The notes beneath the pieces are model-generated. The model was not told where the DNA came from. It saw nothing but the letters and a program-made list of their open reading frames with translations, and did no database searches. Of a stretch of 14,169 nt of DNA, positions 5,898-12,917 are shown one piece after another. The stretch comes from JBKJUK01 sp046590705 (GTDB lineage Bacteria > Acidobacteriota > Thermoanaerobaculia > Gp7-AA8). Numbering within the stretch: the first letter of the stretch is position 1; every line of letters begins with the position of its first letter. Location of the stretch: assembly GCA_046590705.1 (NCBI GenBank), contig JBKJUK010000137.1, forward strand, positions 1-14,169. The letters are read 5' to 3'. Position numbers and translations under genes: made by a program.

Positions 5898-7762
5898 TCC
5901 GTCTCGCCCATGTAGAAGAGTGACTGCCCGGTCATGGCCGAGTACTGCACCCGCTCTTCTTCCGGCATCAAGGCCAGCACCGCCTCCATGAGGGCCGACT
6001 TGCCCGCGGCCGATGACGACTGCACCAGAATGGCGAGCGGCTCATCGAGCTTGCGCGACACCGCGGCGAGATATCCCATCAGTTTGTTCGTCTCCTCGCC
6101 AACCACGCCGCATCGGTGAAAGTCAGTGACGATCCGCTCGATCAGCTGCGGGTCGCGCAGCAACGCTATCGCCTCCGTCTCCTCGTCCGCAGCGAGCATC
6201 ACGGCACCCTTCTTCTGCGGCTCCAGAGTCTTTTTGATGAGCTGCTCCTGGACCGCTTCGAGCTGAAAGTGCAGACGGGCAATGTCCTTTCTGATCGTCT
6301 CTTCCTTCACCCCGAGTTCGATCGCGGCCGACTTGATGAACGTGACGCGATGCCGGGCCGAGACCAGATCGAGCGTGTCGAGGAAGAACAGCTCGCCATT
6401 CGAGACGCGCAGAAGCACTTTCAGTTGTTCGTAGGAGAGATTCTTCTCGATCCCGCGGACCCGGTATTGGCGATCGCCGTAAACCACGTCGTACGGATCG
6501 ATCGTCGGTTGTGAGTTGTGGATTGTGGGAGTCAGTGCGATCTGCTGCAGCGTGCTGTCAGCTGCTGGTTTTTCTTTTAGCTGCTCGTCTCCAGTTCGCT
6601 CGTGAGTTTCAGCAGCTAAAGAAAAAATAGCAGGAGCTGCGGCCGCAAGCCTCGTCGGACCGGCCATCCATTCCGCCGAGCGCACCAGCAGCGTGAGCGA
6701 CTGCGCGGCCGGCGTCACTTTCAGTGCGTATTCGTTCGCATCCATCCCGCCCGGGAAGTTCAGGCGGAAGCAGCCGATCCCGGCGGCTGCAAGCCGCCTC
6801 GCCAGCTCCTCCGCTGCGTTGTCGCCTGCCTCGTCCCGGTCGTAGGCAATGTAGACGCGCTCGACCGCGTGCGCTTTGAGGGCCTCGAACATTTCCTCGG
6901 TGAAGCCGTTCACTCCATAGCTGGTCGTCACGTTGCGCAGTCCCGCACACCAGAACGTCAGCGCGTCGATGAGCGACTCGCACAAGATGATTTCCTTTGA
7001 TTCAGCGACCGCCTCGAGATTCCAGACGCCGCGATGCGGACCAGGAAGATAGAGGTGATAGGCAGTGCCGGCCCGGAGGTTGTCGTTGATCTTCCGGCCG
7101 TACATCCCGGCAACCTTTCCTTCGTGATCGAAGAGAGGAACGACGAGGCAGCCGTTGAGGTGCTCGTGCCCCGACTCGCGCAACACGCCGAGCGACTGCA
7201 GACGCGAGCGGATCTCTTCGCCCGCTTTCCGGTTCGCTGCGGGCAGCCGCAGCCCGAGCGAGCGGTCGGCATAGCCGAGCTGAAAGCGAAGGATTGCTTC
7301 CTCACTCCAGATGCCGCGCCGCTCCAGATACTCGAGCGCCGGAGCAGATGCCTTCAGGGTCTCGCTGTAGTACCTGACAACCTGCTGCAGCGCGGTCACG
7401 TCATCCGCATCAGTATCGATGGGCGACGGCAGCCGTCGCACCGTCGACATCTTCACCACCTCGGCCGACGGCTCCGGCATAAACCCGCCGCGCAGCAGCT
7501 CCACCGCATGCCGGAACGACACGCCTTCCGACTTCATCACCCAGCGAATGACGTCGCCCCCTTCGCCGCATGCCCCAAGACAGTTCCAGAGATTCTTCGA
7601 AGGCGTGATGATGAGCGACGGCTCACGATCGTCGTGGAAAGGACACAGTCCGGTCAGATTCGCGCCGTGCACCTCGAGCTTCACCCCCCGCCGCCGCACC
7701 AGCGCGGCGAGATCCGTCTGTACCTTGAGCTGCTCGATCTCTTCTTCGGGGATTCTCGCCAT
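5894..7762 (-). CDS. Mobile-element primase: CHC2 zinc finger, TOPRIM and P-loop; N-terminal half of a broken gene
   Basis: It should prime DNA replication of the element. Numbered from the ATG at 7762 (622 residues): a CHC2 zinc finger C40-P-F-H43 with C61 and C65, followed by G-G-D-V-I-R-W-V-M; a DnaG-like core with L-E-Y-L-E-R-R-G-I and G-Y-A; and a TOPRIM domain with I-I-L-C-E262-S-L-I-D-A and A-Y-D308-R-D310-E-A-G-D-N-A. A low-complexity linker (about 372-425) leads to a helical region and the P-loop S-S-A-A-G-K-S (583-589). The frame then stops (G-E-T-D-stop) before Walker B. I chose 7762 over the ATG at 7786 because GGAGG sits five bases before it and M-A-R-I-P-E-E-E is the usual family start. 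Adding one C at 5897 (GACTGA to GACCTGA) restores reading into the C-terminal half. Confidence 0.88.
   Translation of the reverse strand: MARIPEEEIEQLKVQTDLAALVRRRGVKLEVHGANLTGLCPFHDDREPSLIITPSKNLWNCLGACGEGGDVIRWVMKSEGVSFRHAVELLRGGFMPEPSAEVVKMSTVRRLPSPIDTDADDVTALQQVVRYYSETLKASAPALEYLERRGIWSEEAILRFQLGYADRSLGLRLPAANRKAGEEIRSRLQSLGVLRESGHEHLNGCLVVPLFDHEGKVAGMYGRKINDNLRAGTAYHLYLPGPHRGVWNLEAVAESKEIILCESLIDALTFWCAGLRNVTTSYGVNGFTEEMFEALKAHAVERVYIAYDRDEAGDNAAEELARRLAAAGIGCFRLNFPGGMDANEYALKVTPAAQSLTLLVRSAEWMAGPTRLAAAAPAIFSLAAETHERTGDEQLKEKPAADSTLQQIALTPTIHNSQPTIDPYDVVYGDRQYRVRGIEKNLSYEQLKVLLRVSNGELFFLDTLDLVSARHRVTFIKSAAIELGVKEETIRKDIARLHFQLEAVQEQLIKKTLEPQKKGAVMLAADEETEAIALLRDPQLIERIVTDFHRCGVVGEETNKLMGYLAAVSRKLDEPLAILVQSSSAAGKSALMEAVLALMPEEERVQYSAMTGQSLFYMGETD
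6569..6627. repeat. TTAGCTGC inverted-repeat element, copy 2, inside the primase gene
   Basis: Arms 6569-6584 and 6612-6627 match as an inverted repeat at 14 of 16 positions around 27 bases. The element lies in frame in the primase linker, where it encodes F-S-L-A-A-E and Q-L-K-E-K-P-A-A. Beside it, at about 6510-6530, is the low-complexity GTGAGTTGTGGATTGTGGG. The left arm shares 15 identical bases with copy 1 at 2020-2034. The linker probably tolerates such insertions because it joins two separate domains. Confidence 0.6.
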
Positions 7763-7784
7763 CGCTACCTCCAAAAAACGTGTC

Positions 7785-7805
7785 AAGAGGCCGGAGCCTC
7801 TTTTT
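7785..7805 (+). terminator. Hairpin with T-run in the divergent gap
   Basis: AAGAGGC (7785-7791) pairs perfectly with GCCTCTT (7796-7802) around a four-base loop, and the plus strand continues with T residues and a pyrimidine tract. On the plus strand this looks like a short intrinsic terminator that would stop transcription leaving the primase region backwards. On the minus strand it lies in the primase leader, about 15 bases before GGAGG, and could instead stabilise or control the mRNA. Confidence 0.4.
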
Positions 7806-7831
7806 CTCTTTTACGAGTGAAGCAACACTAC

Positions 7832-7848
7832 GCTACAGTATTTGTAGC
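7832..7848. promoter_or_regulatory. Palindromic operator candidate for the XRE regulator
   Basis: GCTACA-GTATT-TGTAGC is a perfect 6-5-6 palindrome lying 14 bases before the XRE start codon and 69 bases before the primase start. Repressors of this class bind such short dyads, and binding here could control both divergent operons. TACAGT inside it could serve as a -10 box for the plus strand with TTTACG at 7810 as a -35 box, but the 19-base spacing is long, so the promoter assignment is weak. Confidence 0.5.
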
Positions 7849-7862
7849 AACGAGGTCAAACG

Positions 7863-8282
7863 ATGAACGAGCTCAGAGAAAACGCCACCTACAATCGACC
7901 GCAGGACAACGTCATGCCGGTCGCGAAGAAAAAAGCTGAGGAGATCGAGACATTCGGCCGCCGCCTGGCGCGCCTACGGAAGGATGCCGGCTACTCGCAA
8001 CGATCGTTCGCCGAGGAGATCGGGATCTCCAACCGAATGGTCGCGTACTACGAGGCCCAGACCGAACACCCGCCAACGCATCTACTGCCCGCCATCGCCG
8101 ACGCACTCAGCATCGCCATCGATCAGCTCCTCGGACGCTCACCGATTGCGAAACGCAAAGCGCCACAAAACGAACGCCTCATGCGGCAGCTCCGCCAGGT
8201 CGAGAAGCTGCCAGCGCGGGCACGGCAATCAGTGCTCGAACACATCGACGCACTCACAACGAAGTACGGCTCACGAGGGTGA
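7863..8282 (+). CDS. XRE-family helix-turn-helix regulator
   Basis: This 139-residue protein has one HTH domain at about 28-92: F-G-R-R-L-A-R-L-R-K, then Y-S-Q-R-S-F-A-E-E-I-G-I-S and N-R-M-V-A-Y-Y-E as the recognition part. It continues with H-P-P-T-H-L-L-P-A-I-A-D-A-L and D-Q-L-L-G, a well-known small regulator type. The C-terminal 45 residues are basic and helical and may dimerise. It most likely represses its own operon and the divergent primase operon through the 7832-7848 dyad. GAGG lies seven bases before the ATG at 7863; the ATG at 7914 would remove only a disordered leader. The stop overlaps the next start by four bases (GTGA). It could be an immunity-type repressor of the element or a regulator of the defence-like genes behind it. 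Confidence 0.88.
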   Translation: MNELRENATYNRPQDNVMPVAKKKAEEIETFGRRLARLRKDAGYSQRSFAEEIGISNRMVAYYEAQTEHPPTHLLPAIADALSIAIDQLLGRSPIAKRKAPQNERLMRQLRQVEKLPARARQSVLEHIDALTTKYGSRG

Positions 8283-9142
8283 GCACGATCGCAACACCGG
8301 TCACCATCACCGCCGAAGAACTCCTCGAAGAGATCAAGCAGGACACCTGGCGTCTGCGTCACATCTGGACGACGTTTCGCTTTCTCTACGCCGGCGAAAA
8401 GAAAACCGTCGATGTACTGAACGCTACTGCGCCCGGCTTCTTCACGATGACCCAGCGCCTCATGTTCGATGACGTCATTCTGAAGATCTGCCGTCTAACA
8501 GATCCCGCAAAGAACCGACAGCAGGAGAATCTGACACTCAGACGCCTTGTCGAGGCGACTGAATGGCAGACAACGGATCCCGCACGTTACGTTGCATACG
8601 CGGCGAAGGCAGCGGCTGTTGATGAAGCGTGTGGCAGTTGCCGCGATCATCGCAATAAACGAATCTCACATCGCGATCTCGCCCTGTTCAAGGAGATGTT
8701 CGAACTCCCCGGCGCGACATTGCGCTTGATCGACGATGCAATTGCTGCGATCGAGGAGTTCGTGCGCAAGATCAACATTGAATTCAGACAAGGCGATATC
8801 GCATTCGACGTGGTCGGCGGCGAGGAATGGGGCAAGGAACTAATCCGGAAGCTCACGAACCGCGCGTCGCAGAAGAGCGACGAGACCTCGATCATCCTCT
8901 ACAACGCCGGTGATCGCCTGGCGGAGTTTCACTGCGGCTACTGTGGGGGTAAGCAACAGATTGCGTTCTATCCGAACGGTGAGCCGCCCCCTGCGCGCAT
9001 GGCGCGGTGGCACTTCAACACCTGCTCGGGGGTCGTCGGTTGTGAGGAATCAATCGCCGTTGAAACCGTCGAACGTAACCGACGAGAGCCTCCACGACGG
9101 TTCACGATCGATCTGGGCACCCCATTGAACGAGACGCAATGA
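8279..9142 (+). CDS. AbiU2-like HEPN-domain protein
   Basis: This is a 287-residue protein. The first 165 residues are helical and carry phrases typical of the AbiU2 family: L-L-N-A-T-A-P-type (here V-L-N-A-T-A-P-G-F-F), M-F-D-D-V-I-L-K-I-C-R-L-T-D-P, and the HEPN signature R125-N-K-R-I-S-H131 (R-N-x4-H), the likely RNase site. AbiU belongs to the lactococcal abortive-infection systems; HEPN proteins commonly cut RNA. Residues 215-260 add C219-x2-C222, H245, C249 and C255, a possible zinc ribbon that I do not know from plain AbiU2 proteins. The start is a GTG overlapping the regulator's stop. Translation is coupled on both sides, so regulator, HEPN protein and membrane protein act as one unit. 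A phage-triggered role is inference. Confidence 0.75.
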   Translation: MSTIATPVTITAEELLEEIKQDTWRLRHIWTTFRFLYAGEKKTVDVLNATAPGFFTMTQRLMFDDVILKICRLTDPAKNRQQENLTLRRLVEATEWQTTDPARYVAYAAKAAAVDEACGSCRDHRNKRISHRDLALFKEMFELPGATLRLIDDAIAAIEEFVRKINIEFRQGDIAFDVVGGEEWGKELIRKLTNRASQKSDETSIILYNAGDRLAEFHCGYCGGKQQIAFYPNGEPPPARMARWHFNTCSGVVGCEESIAVETVERNRREPPRRFTIDLGTPLNETQ

Positions 9143-9456
9143 ACGTGAACGAGAAGACAACCTCGTCCGTCGATGTCCGCTGGGGCGCAATCTTCGGCCT
9201 CATGAGTTTCGTTTTCGTAGTCGGATCTGCGTTGGCGGCGGGCTACTATACGCTCACGTGGTTCTCGTCACTCCAACGAGAGATTGCTACAGCAATCATC
9301 ACCGGCTTCGTTGCTGTCGTGATTTCGATCGTCTCAGTTCTGATCTCAAATGCTTACGATCGGAAGCGCGAGATCGAGCAGGCGCACCGGCCAAAGAAAA
9401 CCGCGATTTACGAAGACTTGATGAAATTCGTTCTCGCTCACATGCGACAAGTTTAA
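9139..9456 (+). CDS. Two-TM membrane protein, C-terminally truncated
   Basis: This is a 105-residue protein. Two hydrophobic segments (about 15-38 and 50-70) are followed by N-A-Y-D-R-K-R-E-I-E-Q-A-H-R-P-K-K-T-A-I-Y-E-D. That juxtamembrane pattern is familiar from a family of roughly 180-200 residues in which a long cytoplasmic helical domain follows. Here the frame ends 13 residues later (F-V-L-A-H-M-R-Q-V-stop), so the gene is probably cut. The ATG overlaps the HEPN gene's stop (ATGA), so it belongs to the same operon. It may tether the system to the membrane or be the effector or sensor partner. The cut may mark the right end of the mobile element. Confidence 0.65.
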   Translation: MNVNEKTTSSVDVRWGAIFGLMSFVFVVGSALAAGYYTLTWFSSLQREIATAIITGFVAVVISIVSVLISNAYDRKREIEQAHRPKKTAIYEDLMKFVLAHMRQV

Positions 9457-9652
9457 TGACAGGGCTCCTATCTCGTGTCTTTAGATTCCTTCCTTCAGTC
9501 AACAAGTTCATCGTCGTTCATCGAGTAGGTTCCGCAACGGTTGCATACACAGTCGCCTCCGCACACCTCGAGGACCCTCTATCAAGAGTAGAGTAATCGC
9601 GCTCGGAGCGGCGCCACGAATTCCTTCCGATGCTTCGAGGTAATCACCCGGG
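9457..9652. other. Junction between the element and the RHS array
   Basis: This stretch is about 200 bases long without a clear gene. The minus strand has a Cys-rich reading (C-G-G-D-C-V-C-N-R-C-G, about 9515-9565), but it needs a frameshift to join the open frame upstream and has no start, so I do not call it. CTCTA and TAGAG form a small dyad near 9579-9595. No tRNA and no convincing attachment repeat shared with the 2540-3050 side was found by eye. Confidence 0.4.
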
Positions 9653-10006
9653 TTAAACGAAGTAGAAAGGATTCTTCCGCAGCTGCTCGCGGCGCTCACC
9701 GTCGTTCACGCGCTCCCAGTACTCGAGCCAGGCTTGCCACCCATCCTCGGCACACTGGGACGGTGTACGTAGGAAGGCGATCAATGCCGGAATGTCCTCT
9801 TTCGTAAGAAGTACAGCTGGCAGCGAATCCAGATAGAGCAGAACTTCGTATGCGATCGAATCATCCTCATGGTGTGGCAACTCTGGAACGTCGTACTGGT
9901 CTGTCACAGATTCGGCGAGCTGTTGAACTTGGCTCTCTGTAAGCAGGCCGACCTCCCATCTCTGTAGAATATCCAGTAACTGCGCACGGTCGATTATCGA
10001 ATTCAC
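9653..10006 (-). CDS. Immunity-like protein of the intact RHS cassette
   Basis: This 117-residue acidic cytoplasmic protein lies 11 bases after the RHS stop in the same direction, the standard place for the cognate immunity gene. The start is GTG at 10006 with GGGAG four bases upstream. Visible motifs are L-L-D-I-L-Q-R-W-E-V-G-L-L-T, V-P-E-L-P-H-H-E-D-D-S-I-A-Y-E-V-L-L-Y-L-D and L-L-T-K-E-D-I-P-A-L-I-A-F-L. I have seen this arrangement in small immunity-like proteins, but I cannot name the family. The many acidic residues fit binding to a basic toxin domain. The pairing is inferred from position. Confidence 0.72.
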   Translation of the reverse strand: MNSIIDRAQLLDILQRWEVGLLTESQVQQLAESVTDQYDVPELPHHEDDSIAYEVLLYLDSLPAVLLTKEDIPALIAFLRTPSQCAEDGWQAWLEYWERVNDGERREQLRKNPFYFV

Positions 10007-10017
10007 GTTTCTCCCAT

Positions 10018-12816
10018 TCAGTTACGGAAAGTGGTCTTCTGGTATGTTCCAACCCGGGAGTCGTTGATCTCGACTTTGGCCCCGCCGCTGCCAAATTCCC
10101 TGAACCGAACCGTAGTGCCATCCGGTAGCTTTGCTTGGTCAACCGTGCCTCTCGGTGGCCGGCCCGTGAGACGCTCGAACTGCTGGCGTGCAGCAGCGAC
10201 CCCGCCTCGCTGCGTAACGTTGCCCCGCAAGATCCGACCTTTCAGAAGTCTTAGGTTCGTAATCCGGAATAGCGGACCGGCGGCTCTAGCGCCGCCGCCC
10301 CCGAACGCACTAGCAATGAACATGAACTCGTCAACGCATTCCTGACCGTGGCAGTTTGAACCGGTGCTCTGCTGAAGGGCGACAATGCCACGCTCCATCC
10401 TGGCCCCGATCCAGTTGCCTTGTTTCTGCGACCAAGCGAAGAAGTCATATAGGGCTTCGGCGTACAAAGCTCCGTCCACTCCTGGAATCAGTCTCACCGT
10501 AGGGACTGTCCCGGTGACGGTCGTTGTCTCGCAATGCGTGGTCGGGCAGTTGCCGTCAGGATCTCGATCATTCACCGGATTGTTGTAGATGTACGAGTAC
10601 CTGTTCCACGTTTGAGGTTCTTCCGCTGTTCCGAGGACCGCGTCTGGAGACAAGAACCGTCCTAACACGCCGCTGTAATACCTGGCATGCATGTAATCCA
10701 GCTGATCAGTGTTGTCGCTGATGGTGCTGCCGTTGAAGTCGCGCTCGTGTCCGGTGAAGCGGAGCGGCTCGCTCTGATTTGCGGTCGAGGTAGCTTCGTC
10801 GCCGAAGGGAAAGTACTGGTGCAGCGACAGCCTCACTCCCGACCCATTGGTGACCAGACGCGGGGTGCCGAGGTGGTCGAGGTGGAAGTGGCGGGTCAGG
10901 TTGGGGGATTCAGCGGCCAGCAGCGCGTCGTCGCGCCAGATGTAGTCCGTGGTCCAGCGCCATCCCGCTCCGCCGCCATTCTTGTACTCGCGCAGCACCT
11001 GCTGCCCGAGGCTTCGGATGCGCCAGGTCGACTCGGCAATCACGGCGTTGTACGACCAGATACGTTCGTCGTCCGGCGTGTAGATGTACATCCAGTTCTT
11101 CCCGTAGCTTGGCGCCGTACCCGACTGCAGCACCTTCACCATGCCGAAGGCGTCGTAGCTGAAACGCAGTGCCCCACCGGGAGCGCTCGACCAGCTCAGC
11201 ATGTTCCCCATCGCATCGTAGCTCTCGCCCGTGAGACGGTTGGTCTGATTCGACACCGCGATGGTGTTGGTGGTGGTAATCCCATCGGCCGTGGTCATCG
11301 AGGTGAGATTCCCAAAGGGATCGAAGGTCTGCGACTGTTTGACTCCCGCAGCCTTCTGACTCGCACTCCCCTCGGTCACGCGGCTGAGCGCGTCGTAGAC
11401 GTAGGTATCACCGATCCCGATGGTCTTGATGTTCCCTGATCCGTCGTAGCCGTAGTTGCCGGAGTTCCAGTTCAGGCCCGAGCCGACCCCCGAGGTTGAA
11501 ATCGACAGCGGCCGTGCGATTCCCTCCGGATCGTTGGCCTGCGTCACGGTCACCCCGTTGCTGTGCGCCACGCGCGCCACCATTCCGTTTGGATGATAGC
11601 CAATCCCCGGGAGGGTCGTCGCGCTGGTCGTGTAGCCGTTGACGTCGGTGAGGAAACCCTTGGTGTAGCTGCTCGTCACCGGGCGTGCAGGGTCGGTGTT
11701 CACGCAGCCGGCATGTTGGCATCGCGGATAATTGGTTGTCTGCTCGCGGCCCAGCGAGTCGTAGTCGAAGGTCTGGCTGAACTGCTCGTTGTCCGAGCAG
11801 GCAGGAACGCAGCTCTTCTGTGTGAGTCGTTCGGTGAGTTCTCCGTTGATGCCCCCGTAGCTGTAGGTCTCACTCACGACCACATCCAGGCCGTAGGCGT
11901 CCTGCCAGTTGTGCCGCTTCGCCGTGGTGAGCTTCCCTCTGCTACTTCCTGTGCTCGCTTGAGAGTAGACAAACTCCTTGAGCAGCCTCTGCTCGCAGCC
12001 TGCCTCACCATCCAAGCAGGTGATGAGGGCGCCCGAGACCAGCTTCGAGTAACGCCGCTCACGGATCTGCGTGAGCCGCTCAGCCTCGTCATAGGTAAAG
12101 AGCAGGTCGAACTCTTCGTTCTCGCCTCCCTCTCGCTTGCGCAGCAGATGGCCGCCTCCATCGTATTCGACGTAAGTGACGCTCCCGTTGCCATTCACAC
12201 CTTTCTCCGGATGCGTCTCCGACAGGAGAAAGCCGCGCTGGTCGTAGAGAAAGGTGCGGTTCTGCGTTACGCCGCCCGCGGTCATGGCCACCGAGGAGAG
12301 CCGCCCGCCGACGTCATAGCCATACTGCGTGAAGGTTGCGTTCGGCTCGGTCACCTTCCAGAGCCGTCCCTGCGCGTCATACTCCTCGGTGAAGGTCGCC
12401 GCCGTTTCGGTCGTTGCACCCGTTGCGACATTGTTCGTGCGGGTACGCAGACGGCTGCCGGTGTACGACAGCCGTGTATCGTCCGCGTGATCCGTTGACG
12501 GCAGCAGATCGTCATCGGGCGGATGGATGCGGGTGGGACGTCCGAACAGGTCGTACTCATAGGTGGTCTTCTTCGGTACCTGACCATCCGTGACAGCCTC
12601 ACTCACCGTCTTAGTCCGGCCGGAACTGTCGTACGTGGTCGCGCGCACGCTCCAGGTGTTGTCAGGCATGAGCTGCCGCGCTTGCACCGCACGGCCAAAG
12701 CTGTCGTAGATCACTTCCGACTTTGACGCTTCCTGCGCGCGTAGCGTGGCCGTGTCGAAGGGGATAGCGAACAAGGTTATGACCGCGGCCCAAACGAAAC
12801 GAGGAAAGAATCTCAT
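10018..12816 (-). CDS. Secreted RHS repeat protein with C-terminal toxin tip
   Basis: This is a 932-residue protein. I start it at the ATG at 12816 because it begins M-R-F-F-P-R-F-V-W-A-A-V-I-T-L-F, a signal peptide with likely cleavage near residue 27; the upstream extension to 12951 is only an open frame. Residues about 35-690 carry YD/RHS repeats (Y-D-S-F-G-R, Y-D-V-G-G-R-L, Y-D-A-F-G-M-V). The core ends with H-L-D-H-L-G-T-P-R-L, L-D-Y-M-H-A-R-Y-Y-S-G-V-L-G-R-F and D-P-D-G-N at about 755. RHS shells enclose a toxin released at this point. The 177-residue tip is unrelated to the other tips here and ends in R-Q-Q-F-E-R-L-T-G-R-P-P, then D-G-T-T-V-R-F-R-E-F, a small basic domain that I cannot assign. 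This is the only cassette in the window whose toxin frame is intact. Confidence 0.93.
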   Translation of the reverse strand: MRFFPRFVWAAVITLFAIPFDTATLRAQEASKSEVIYDSFGRAVQARQLMPDNTWSVRATTYDSSGRTKTVSEAVTDGQVPKKTTYEYDLFGRPTRIHPPDDDLLPSTDHADDTRLSYTGSRLRTRTNNVATGATTETAATFTEEYDAQGRLWKVTEPNATFTQYGYDVGGRLSSVAMTAGGVTQNRTFLYDQRGFLLSETHPEKGVNGNGSVTYVEYDGGGHLLRKREGGENEEFDLLFTYDEAERLTQIRERRYSKLVSGALITCLDGEAGCEQRLLKEFVYSQASTGSSRGKLTTAKRHNWQDAYGLDVVVSETYSYGGINGELTERLTQKSCVPACSDNEQFSQTFDYDSLGREQTTNYPRCQHAGCVNTDPARPVTSSYTKGFLTDVNGYTTSATTLPGIGYHPNGMVARVAHSNGVTVTQANDPEGIARPLSISTSGVGSGLNWNSGNYGYDGSGNIKTIGIGDTYVYDALSRVTEGSASQKAAGVKQSQTFDPFGNLTSMTTADGITTTNTIAVSNQTNRLTGESYDAMGNMLSWSSAPGGALRFSYDAFGMVKVLQSGTAPSYGKNWMYIYTPDDERIWSYNAVIAESTWRIRSLGQQVLREYKNGGGAGWRWTTDYIWRDDALLAAESPNLTRHFHLDHLGTPRLVTNGSGVRLSLHQYFPFGDEATSTANQSEPLRFTGHERDFNGSTISDNTDQLDYMHARYYSGVLGRFLSPDAVLGTAEEPQTWNRYSYIYNNPVNDRDPDGNCPTTHCETTTVTGTVPTVRLIPGVDGALYAEALYDFFAWSQKQGNWIGARMERGIVALQQSTGSNCHGQECVDEFMFIASAFGGGGARAAGPLFRITNLRLLKGRILRGNVTQRGGVAAARQQFERLTGRPPRGTVDQAKLPDGTTVRFREFGSGGAKVEINDSRVGTYQKTTFRN
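10661..10965 (-). repeat. RHS core repeat, copy A (with 13865-14169)
   Basis: These 305 bases align without gaps to 13865-14169, at roughly 85-90% identity by eye. Both encode the last conserved stretch of the RHS core, from T-D-Y-I-W-R to A-R-Y-Y-S-G-V-L-G. Similarity drops sharply after this point, where the tips begin. Such near-identical blocks are the expected substrate for recombination that swaps tips. Confidence 0.85.
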
Positions 12817-12917
12817 CGGATTTGTACCACTAGGTTCCCCGCCTTCTCCGGCAAACTGTCGGACTCTCAGTTCGACTGATTCCGCACACGCAGATCGATT
12901 CGACCTTTGCAGGTTGT

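Noticed and set aside
5890..5900. Programmed -1 frameshift in the primase gene
   Set aside because: No X-XXY-YYZ slippery sequence or clear downstream stimulatory hairpin is visible; a missing base is simpler.
9508..9600. Cys-rich minus-strand reading C-G-G-D-C-V-C-N-R-C-G-T-Y-S
   Set aside because: It has no start codon or ribosome binding site, and it needs a frameshift to join the open frame before it; too short to call.
10687..12498. Long plus-strand open frames opposite the RHS gene
   Set aside because: They are antisense shadows of a GC-rich gene; the minus strand encodes clear RHS repeats.
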